Shown: positions 57,450 to 64,000 of the stretch, one piece after another
Position numbering within the stretch: position 1 is the first letter of the stretch
Layout: each line of letters opens with the position of its first letter
Source of the DNA: Bacillus sp. SM2101
Lineage (GTDB): Bacteria > Bacillota > Bacilli > Bacillales > SM2101
Direction: 5' to 3'
Length of the DNA stretch: 64,000 bases
NCBI RefSeq assembly: GCF_018588585.1
Contig: NZ_JAEUFG010000015.1
Location: forward strand, 1-64,000
Position numbers and translations under genes: made by a program
Notes under the pieces: model-generated
What the model saw: only the letters and a program-made list of their open reading frames with translations
What the model was told of the DNA's origin: nothing
The model's database searches: none

Positions 57450-57610
57450 GGCTCTTTTCGTAACTTTTGTATAAAGAATTACTAAGTGAGAACATCTTGG
57501 TATATTTTTATGAGGTTCATAACATGTATAAAAACGAAAAGATGCCCCGAAATGTTGTTGTATACGTGTTACTTAGGTACGATTAACAACAATTTATTCG
57601 ATCACAGCCT
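57450..57610 (+). repeat. Repeat element between rsmH and ftsL
   Basis: Forward copy of about 161 bp: left end GGCTCTTTTCGTAACTTTTG, core GAAAAGATGCCCCGAAATGT, right end AGGTACGATTAACAACAATT and TCGATCACAGCC. Ends 24 bp before the ftsL start, so it lies in the leader of ftsL within the operon. Confidence 0.85.
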
Positions 57611-57633
57611 TTAAAAAAGGAGAGAAGAAATGA

Positions 57634-57987
57634 ATGAGTAACTTAGCACACAGAGTTCAAGAACAGCGTCAACACGAAGTCAAACATAAACGTAAATTAG
57701 TCAAAAAGAAGAGCGCGAAGATATCATTAGGTGAAAAATGTATATTGCTAATGTTTGCAACTGCAATATTAGTTGGTGGCATAACCATCATATCAAATAC
57801 AGCTTCGATATACGCTTTAAATAAAGAGATTCAACAAACTGAGACTTCCATAGCTGAACAAGGAAGAGTAAACACAGATTTACAGGTGGAAATTCAAGAG
57901 CTTAGTACATACGAAAGGATATGGCAAAAAGCACAGGAGCTCGGGTTACAACTAAACGAAAAAAATGTAAAAGTAGTGCAGGATTGA
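57634..57987 (+). CDS. ftsL: Cell division protein FtsL
   Basis: 117-aa bitopic protein: basic cytoplasmic N-terminus, one membrane helix (about 34–56), and an extracellular coiled coil. Works with DivIC, PbpB and FtsW at the septum. Poorly conserved in sequence, but position and topology are clear. ATG 57634 with GGAGAGAAG; an overlapping ATG at 57630 runs into a stop. Confidence 0.88.
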   Translation: MSNLAHRVQEQRQHEVKHKRKLVKKKSAKISLGEKCILLMFATAILVGGITIISNTASIYALNKEIQQTETSIAEQGRVNTDLQVEIQELSTYERIWQKAQELGLQLNEKNVKVVQD

Positions 57988-57991
57988 TATT

Positions 57992-60250
57992 ATGACGATA
58001 AAAAGAAAAAATATTAACAAAGGAGCAGCGTTGTTAAGTATTGTTTTCACACTGCTCTTTTTTATGTTGTTGATACGTTTTGTGTTTATTCAATGGTCAG
58101 GGGAAGCAGGCGGTGAAGTATTAGCGATTAAAGCTGAAGAGAAGTATAAGAGACAAAGAACGATAGAGGCAAGAAGAGGCTCAATCTACGATAGAAATGG
58201 TGAAGTAATTGCAGAAGACATCCCTTCTTATACAATTGCGGCTGTGGTTGATGAAAGCTTAACAACTGATGAAGACGAGCCAAATCATGTAGTTGATCCA
58301 CGCGATACTGCTGAAAAATTAGCACCACTAATTGGCATGAATGTACATGAGATGGTAGGGATTTTAGAGTTGGATAGGAAGCAAGTTGAGTTTGGACGTT
58401 ATGGTCGCAATATTAGCCATCAATTGAAAAATGAGATTGAGGAGTTAAAATTACCTGGTATCACATTTATTCGAGATGAGAAGCGTTATTATCCAAATGG
58501 CGTATTTGCATCCAGTGTGATTGGGTATACAGTGAAAGAAGAAATTGAAGACGATACACAAATTCGTAAACAAACAGTGGGAATGTTAGGACTTGAGCAA
58601 TCACTAAATGATTACTTGCATGATGAAGATGGGTATATTACGTACGAAGGTGATCAACAAGGCTTCCGACTCCCTAATAAAGAGACTAAGATTGTACCAC
58701 CGGAAAATGGGAATGATGTATATTTAACGATTGATCGGAAGATTCAAAGTTTCTTGGAAGATGCTATGAACAAAGTGAATGAAGAATATACACCAGAAAA
58801 AATGATTGGCGTTATTGCAAACGCAAAGACTGGTGAAATCTTAGCAATGAGTACAAGACCTTCGTTTGATCCTAACGTAAGGGATATTGAGAACTATTTA
58901 AATGATGCTATTTCCTACCCTTATGAACCAGGTTCGACGATGAAAATATTTACACTTGCTGCCGCAATTGATGGCGGTGTATATGATGGCGAAGAATCAT
59001 TTAAATCTGGTTCCTATTCAGTTCCTGGGAGTAAACCGATAAATGATATAAACACTACCTGGGGTGTTATCAATTTTAATGAAGCGGTTAGGCGATCTTC
59101 TAATGTTGGTTTTGCCATCCTTGCTTATGAGAAATTAGGTCCTGATAAATTCTACGAATATTTGCAAGCTTTTCATTTTGATCAGCCTACAGGCATTGAT
59201 TTACCTGGGGAGGTAGCAGGTAGCATTTTGTTTAACTATCCAATTGAACAAGTAACGACAGCCTTTGGTCAAGGAACAACTGTAACACCTATCCAACTCG
59301 TTCAAGCCGCAACTGCTATTACTAATGGTGGTGAAATGTTACAGCCGTATATTATCGATAGAATAGTTGATTCAAGTACGAATGAAGTAATAGAGCAAGG
59401 TGAATCAAAAGTTGTGGGGAAGCCTGTATCTAACAATACTTCAGAAGAAGTATTAGATTTGCTTGAGCAAGTTGTTGTAGGTGAACATGGGACAGGAGCA
59501 GCTTATGATATAGAGGGCTATCAAGTTGCTGGAAAAACGGGAACCGCTGAAATACCTAACCCTAACGGCGGAGGGTATCTAAAAGGACACGGAAATTATA
59601 TTTTTTCCTTCCTCGGTATGGCTCCAAAAGAAGACCCTGAATTAATCATGTATGTTTCGGTGAAAATGCCGAACATAGCACCAAACGAAAAAGGGTCAGC
59701 ACCCGTTTCAAAAATATTTAATCCTGTTATGGAAAGTAGTTTGAAATATTTAAATATACTTCCTACTGAAGTAGAGGACGAACAAAGAAATCTACAAAAC
59801 ACAGCTGTTACGATAAAATCTTATATTGGAAAGTCTCCACAGGAAGCTGTTAATAGTATAGAAAAAAGCGGCCTATCCCCAATATTAGTTGGGAATGGGG
59901 AAAAAATTATAGCGCAATATCCTAACAGTCAAATCGAAGTGATCGCTGATGAAAAAGTAATTTTAGTTACCGATGGAGAATTATTAATGCCTGATATGAT
60001 GGGTTGGTCATTACGGGACGTCTTAAAGGTTGTTGAACTATTAGAATTGCAGCCAAATATAGTAGGTAGTGGTTATGTTACGAAACAAAATATCTTCCCT
60101 CATTCGGTCGTTCAGAAAGGTGATTTGCTTATCATCGATCTTCAACAACCGGCAGTAACAGCGGAATTAGCAAATGAATCATCAATGGATGGTGAAGACG
60201 CCGATTTAGAACAAGGTGAAGATGAGGAAACAATGGAAGTGTTAGACTAA
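57992..60250 (+). CDS. pbpB: Penicillin-binding protein 2B
   Basis: 752-aa class B transpeptidase for septal peptidoglycan. Single membrane helix (about 13–33), PBP dimerisation domain (about 55–230), transpeptidase domain with STMK (Ser315, Lys318), SSN-type RRSSNVGF and AGKTGTAE, then two PASTA domains (about 603–730) and an acidic tail. Starts four bases after ftsL, so translation is probably coupled. Confidence 0.95.
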   Translation: MTIKRKNINKGAALLSIVFTLLFFMLLIRFVFIQWSGEAGGEVLAIKAEEKYKRQRTIEARRGSIYDRNGEVIAEDIPSYTIAAVVDESLTTDEDEPNHVVDPRDTAEKLAPLIGMNVHEMVGILELDRKQVEFGRYGRNISHQLKNEIEELKLPGITFIRDEKRYYPNGVFASSVIGYTVKEEIEDDTQIRKQTVGMLGLEQSLNDYLHDEDGYITYEGDQQGFRLPNKETKIVPPENGNDVYLTIDRKIQSFLEDAMNKVNEEYTPEKMIGVIANAKTGEILAMSTRPSFDPNVRDIENYLNDAISYPYEPGSTMKIFTLAAAIDGGVYDGEESFKSGSYSVPGSKPINDINTTWGVINFNEAVRRSSNVGFAILAYEKLGPDKFYEYLQAFHFDQPTGIDLPGEVAGSILFNYPIEQVTTAFGQGTTVTPIQLVQAATAITNGGEMLQPYIIDRIVDSSTNEVIEQGESKVVGKPVSNNTSEEVLDLLEQVVVGEHGTGAAYDIEGYQVAGKTGTAEIPNPNGGGYLKGHGNYIFSFLGMAPKEDPELIMYVSVKMPNIAPNEKGSAPVSKIFNPVMESSLKYLNILPTEVEDEQRNLQNTAVTIKSYIGKSPQEAVNSIEKSGLSPILVGNGEKIIAQYPNSQIEVIADEKVILVTDGELLMPDMMGWSLRDVLKVVELLELQPNIVGSGYVTKQNIFPHSVVQKGDLLIIDLQQPAVTAELANESSMDGEDADLEQGEDEETMEVLD

Positions 60251-60321
60251 AGGTGATCTGTTCTAAACAATGATGTACAAGCATATATTTGAACGAGCAA
60301 TTTTATGGGAGGTTCACTTAT

Positions 60322-62256
60322 ATGCGTGTGTCTCAAGTTACAGTAAGAAAAAGGTTAACTTTAACATTATTAGTAGGTTTACTCATCTTTTTTATCATTG
60401 ATTTACGTTTAGGGTATGTTCAATTTTTATTAGGTAATGAATTGACTGAAAAGGCTGAAGGCTTATGGAGTCGGGATATAAAATTTGAACCTAAACGTGG
60501 CGAAATACTAGACCGAAATGGCGTTCCTTTAGCAACAAACATCAGTGCTCCTACTGTTTGGGTTGTCCCTAGACAGATAGAAGATCCTGTTCACACGGCT
60601 ACTAAACTAGCTGAAGCATTAGACATGTCAAAAGAAAAAGCATACAAACTTGTCACTGCGGAAGAGGTGAATGTCAGAATTCACCCAGAGGGTAGAAAAA
60701 TATCTCATGAGAAGGCAAATGAGATTCAGGAGTTAGACCTAGCAGGTGTATATATCGGTGAAGACTCCAAGCGTCATTATCCATTTGGCAGCTATTTATC
60801 GCATGTATTAGGGTTTGCAGGCATTGATAATCAAGGGTTAATGGGTCTTGAACTTTATTATGACAAACAGTTAAATGGTGAACAAGGCTCTGTGCAATTT
60901 TATGCTGATGCGAAAGGGAAAAGGATGCCGGATATGGCAGATGATTACAACCCACCAATTGATGGAAATGATTTGAAGCTAACCATTGATACGAGGGTTC
61001 AGACGATCATTGAACGTGAATTAGACATTGCTGAAGCTGCTTATAATCCAGATGGGATTATTGCAATTGCTATGGACCCAAACAACGGAGAGATACTTGG
61101 TATGGCGTCTAGACCAGATTTTGACCCAGCTAATTTTCAAAATGTTGCTCCAGAAATTTACAACCGAAATTTGCCAGTTTGGAGTACGTATGAACCAGGT
61201 TCAACCTTTAAAATTATTACTCTAGCAGCTGCTTTACAAGAGGAAGAAGTTAATTTAATTGAAGATCATTTTTATGATTCGGGCTCAATTTCTGTAGGAG
61301 GATCTAAGCTTCGGTGTTGGAAAAGCGGAGGTCATGGCAGTCAGTCATTTTTGGAAGTTGTACAAAATTCATGTAACCCAGGCTTTGTAGAGCTGGGTCA
61401 AAGATTGGGAAAAGATAAATTATTTTCTTACATTACTGCATTTGGTTTTGGAGAAAAAACTGGAATAGATTTGGCTGGAGAAGGGACTGGCATTTTGTTT
61501 GATTTGGAAAAGGTAGGGCCAGTCGAACTCGCTACAACTGCTTTTGGTCAAGGGGTCTCTGTTACACCTATTCAACAAGTTGCAGCAGTAGCTGCTGCGG
61601 TCAATGGTGGAATATTGTACACACCCTATATCGCGAAGGAATGGATTGATCCAATCACAGGAGATGTGATAAGTCGCAATACTCCTGATGAAAAACGCCG
61701 TGTCATTTCAGAAGAGGTCTCAGAACAAGTACGATACGCTCTGGAAAGTGTTGTAGCGCTAGGGACAGGAAAAGGTGCATATGTTGATGGTTATAGAGTA
61801 GGTGGAAAAACAGGAACGGCTCAAAAGGCAGTAGACGGTCGTTATTTAGAGAATAATTATGTTGTATCATTCATAGGTTTTGCCCCAGCAGATGATCCAC
61901 AAATTGTTGTGTACATTGCAGTAGATAACCCCAAAAATACAGTTCAATTCGGTGGAGTGGTAGCTGCTCCTATTGTTGGCAATATTATGGATGATAGTTT
62001 AAGGGCTTTAGACATTAAACAAAGAGACGGACAAATTGAGAAAGAAGCAACGTGGTTAGATGAACCGCAAATTACAGTACCTAATCTTGTAGGATTAACT
62101 AAGAAGGACCTTCATACGCAACTCGTAAATTTAAAGATTGACAGTAGCGGGGAAGGCGATGAAGTCATACAACAAGCTCCAGCTGCTGGTGCAAAAGTAA
62201 AGCAAGGTTCCACCATTAGAGTGTTTTTTGGTGATACAGACAAAGAACGAGAGTAA
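60322..62256 (+). CDS. spoVD: Stage V sporulation protein D
   Basis: 644-aa class B PBP for spore cortex synthesis, partner of the SEDS protein SpoVE. Membrane helix (about 13–30), dimerisation domain (about 50–210), transpeptidase with STFK (Ser294), GGKTGTAQ and one C-terminal PASTA domain (about 577–640). ATG 60322 after GGGAGG. The sequence CATATATT at about 60280 resembles a sigma-E −10 box, which fits known spoVD control, but the −35 is weak. Confidence 0.94.
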   Translation: MRVSQVTVRKRLTLTLLVGLLIFFIIDLRLGYVQFLLGNELTEKAEGLWSRDIKFEPKRGEILDRNGVPLATNISAPTVWVVPRQIEDPVHTATKLAEALDMSKEKAYKLVTAEEVNVRIHPEGRKISHEKANEIQELDLAGVYIGEDSKRHYPFGSYLSHVLGFAGIDNQGLMGLELYYDKQLNGEQGSVQFYADAKGKRMPDMADDYNPPIDGNDLKLTIDTRVQTIIERELDIAEAAYNPDGIIAIAMDPNNGEILGMASRPDFDPANFQNVAPEIYNRNLPVWSTYEPGSTFKIITLAAALQEEEVNLIEDHFYDSGSISVGGSKLRCWKSGGHGSQSFLEVVQNSCNPGFVELGQRLGKDKLFSYITAFGFGEKTGIDLAGEGTGILFDLEKVGPVELATTAFGQGVSVTPIQQVAAVAAAVNGGILYTPYIAKEWIDPITGDVISRNTPDEKRRVISEEVSEQVRYALESVVALGTGKGAYVDGYRVGGKTGTAQKAVDGRYLENNYVVSFIGFAPADDPQIVVYIAVDNPKNTVQFGGVVAAPIVGNIMDDSLRALDIKQRDGQIEKEATWLDEPQITVPNLVGLTKKDLHTQLVNLKIDSSGEGDEVIQQAPAAGAKVKQGSTIRVFFGDTDKERE

Positions 62257-62315
62257 AAAAATTTTGATCTATCACTCCATTTTAGTTTATGATTATTGAA
62301 TATAGAAATTATCCT

Positions 62316-62340
62316 CCCCACCTTTAAAGGTGGGGTCATT
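62316..62340. terminator. Perfect palindrome after spoVD
   Basis: CCCCACCTTTAAAGGTGGGG is a perfect 20-bp inverted repeat without a T-run. It could be a terminator or mRNA 3' stabiliser; similar hairpins also mark ends of IS200/IS605-type elements, but no such gene is seen. Confidence 0.45.
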
Positions 62341-62485
62341 AATCATCAAGTTGTAATGGTTGTTCAAATAAGTGTGATCGAGATGGTGATCTAAGATACA
62401 TTAGAAACAAGTATTGATGAAAAAGATAATTCGTTTTATAATTTTTTTTGTGTTTAAATTATATAGTATACATATATACATAACT

Positions 62486-62514
62486 TTGAATACGATGATA
62501 GTCATATCTATATA
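62486..62514 (+). promoter_or_regulatory. Putative sigma-A promoter of murE
   Basis: TTGAAT (62486–62491), 17-bp spacer, TATATA (62509–62514), 27 bp before the murE start. A separate vegetative promoter here would uncouple murE from the sporulation gene spoVD. Confidence 0.5.
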
Positions 62515-62541
62515 GATATAATACTGAGAGGAATTGGTTTT

Positions 62542-64000
62542 ATGGACTTACAAACTTTGCAATCATTGTTGTATGATTTTCCAAAGAAGGTTGCGGAAAA
62601 TCCAACGATTACCTCAATAGAAACGAACTCACGTGACGTAAAGCAAGGAAGTCTGTTTATTTGTATAAAAGGGTATACGGTTGATGGACATGATTTTGCA
62701 CAAGAAGCGATTAATAAAGGTGCCGTAGCTATCATTGCCGAAAAATCATTAGATGTGGATGTGCCGGTAGTCGTTGTACAGGATACAACACGTGCAGTAT
62801 CAGTTATTGCAGATGCCTTCTATGAACAGCCTACTAAACGGTTTAGGCTGATCGGTGTCACGGGGACGAACGGCAAAACGACAACTACTCATATTATTGA
62901 GGAAGTTTTCCAACATGCTAAACAAAAGACTGGATTAATTGGGACGAATACTATAAAAATTAATAATCAAACTTATGGCGTAAAGAATACAACACCAGAA
63001 GCCTTAACGCTTCAAAAAACATTTAAAGAAATGGTTGATAATCAAGTTGATACTGCAATCATGGAGGTATCTTCACATGCCATCGATTTAGGAAGAACTT
63101 TTGGGTGTGATTTTGATGTGGCAGTTTTTACGAATTTAAGCCAAGATCATTTAGATTATCACGAGACAATGGCTGAATATCGCCGTACAAAAGGGTTATT
63201 ATTTGCTCAATTAGGTAATAGCTATAATCACAATAATCCTAAGTATGCAATATTAAATGCTGATGACGATGCAAGTGATGAATATAGAAGAAGCACAGCT
63301 GGAACAGTGATTACTTATGGGGTGCAAAATCAAAGTGATTTTATGGCAAAAAATATAAAAATGACTCCTTCTGGGACGAATTTTGAACTAATAACCCCTT
63401 ATGAAACATTTAAAGTTTCAATGAAATTAATAGGTCTTTTCAATGTATACAATGTGCTGGCTGCAACAGCAGCTTGTTTTGTTTCAGGGATCTCCCTCAC
63501 TTCAATTATTAGTACAATAGAAACTTTAGAAGGAGTAAGTGGTCGTTTTGAAGTAGTTGATGGGGGGCAAGACTACACAGTCATTGTTGATTATGCCCAT
63601 ACACCTGATAGCTTAGAAAATGTGTTAAAGACGATCAATGAATTTGCTAGCTCCGATGTATACGTTGTAGTAGGGTGTGGAGGGGATAGAGATAGAACTA
63701 AACGTCCGTTAATGGCTAAGGTAGCTGAAAAATATAGTAACTTGCCGATATTCACTTCAGATAACCCTCGTTCAGAAGATCCTGAGAAAATCTTAGCGGA
63801 GATGGAAGACGGAGTAAAAGGAAAAGATTATATATCGATCATAGATCGTAAGGAAGCAATTTCTTATGCGATTGGCCATGCAAATAAAGATGATATCGTT
63901 TTAATCGCTGGTAAGGGGCATGAGACATACCAAGAGATTGGTGGCCAGAGGCTTGACTTTGATGATCGTGAAATCGTACTCCAACTTATAAAGGAGCGAC
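62542..64000 (+). CDS. murE: UDP-MurNAc-tripeptide ligase MurE, 3' end outside window
   Basis: Mur ligase that adds the third stem-peptide residue during peptidoglycan synthesis. 486 codons are visible and the family is about 490–500 aa, so only the last few residues are missing. N-terminal [11 protein letters not shown]-type segment ([16 protein letters not shown]), ATP loop [11 protein letters not shown] (about 104–114), [11 protein letters not shown], and the DNPR motif (about 407–410) that specifies meso-diaminopimelate. ATG with GAGAGGA upstream. Followed by mraY in relatives. Confidence 0.95.
   Translation, partial: MDLQTLQSLLYDFPKKVAENPTITSIETNSRDVKQGSLFICIKGYTVDGHDFAQEAINKGAVAIIAEKSLDVDVPVVVVQDTTRAVSVIADAFYEQPTKRFRLIGVTGTNGKTTTTHIIEEVFQHAKQKTGLIGTNTIKINNQTYGVKNTTPEALTLQKTFKEMVDNQVDTAIMEVSSHAIDLGRTFGCDFDVAVFTNLSQDHLDYHETMAEYRRTKGLLFAQLGNSYNHNNPKYAILNADDDASDEYRRSTAGTVITYGVQNQSDFMAKNIKMTPSGTNFELITPYETFKVSMKLIGLFNVYNVLAATAACFVSGISLTSIISTIETLEGVSGRFEVVDGGQDYTVIVDYAHTPDSLENVLKTINEFASSDVYVVVGCGGDRDRTKRPLMAKVAEKYSNLPIFTSDNPRSEDPEKILAEMEDGVKGKDYISIIDRKEAISYAIGHANKDDIVLIAGKGHETYQEIGGQRLDFDDREIVLQLIKER

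Overview
The window is a chromosomal segment of an AT-rich, endospore-forming Bacillaceae bacterium. Gene order follows the Bacillus subtilis speA–yktABC, ylaF–ylaN–ftsW–pycA, ctaA–ctaG, ylbB–ylbQ, bshC–mraZ–rsmH–ftsL–pbpB–spoVD–murE backbone. Sporulation genes (ylaJ, ylbD, ylbJ, an rsfA-type regulator, spoVD), bacillithiol synthesis (bshC), a caa3 oxidase and strong TTG/GTG start-codon use with GGAGG-type ribosome binding sites all fit an aerobic Gram-positive spore former. The genus cannot be fixed from the sequence alone.

Layout. 1–843: 3' part of an IS1182-type insertion sequence. 1000–7500: speA-like decarboxylase (minus), nitronate monooxygenase-like enzyme, yktA, yktB, ykzI, an inositol-monophosphatase gene and ylaF. 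7.6–17 kb: typA, ylaH, a small unknown gene, ylaI, a pyridoxamine-oxidase-fold gene, ylaJ, ylaK (PhoH), ylaL, glutaminase, ylaN, ftsW. 17–30 kb: pyruvate carboxylase, heme A synthesis (ctaA, ctaB), caa3 oxidase (ctaC–F), assembly proteins (ctaG, a DUF420 protein) and an AI-2E/YtvI-type permease. 30–46.5 kb: the ylb region (Asp23-like, YugN-like, two CAP-domain proteins around a CBS protein, ylbD–ylbG, rsmD, coaD, ylbJ–ylbN, rpmF). 46.5–53.6 kb: enoyl-CoA hydratase, RsfA-type regulator, acetyltransferase, a three-gene acyl-CoA carboxylase, panE-like gene and a DUF3397 gene. 53.6–64 kb: bshC and the division/cell-wall cluster to murE, which runs off the end.

How the genes work together. Pyruvate carboxylase feeds oxaloacetate. 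ctaA and ctaB make heme A for the caa3 oxidase, which CtaG and probably the DUF420 protein help to assemble. ftsW, ftsL, pbpB and murE serve division and peptidoglycan synthesis, and spoVD serves the spore cortex. The hydratase and carboxylase genes suggest acyl-CoA (perhaps branched-chain) catabolism.

The most unusual content lies between genes. A family of about 130–170 bp structured repeats, which I do not recognise as a named family, occurs at least 17 times on both strands. One end reads GGCTCTTTTCGTAAACTTTG, the core has an inverted CACGAA/TTCGTG, and the other end has TACGAAAAGCAACATTTGAT followed by a short inverted copy of the first end. The copies include a three-unit tandem array (2871–3376), a six-unit array (about 35644–36660) with a 507-bp higher-order period, and single copies that abut or supply stop codons or separate genes of the division operon. 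Other points: an in-frame TGA in the signal peptide of a LysM–CAP gene, and a strongly structured leader in front of rsmD that fits the known ylbH leader.
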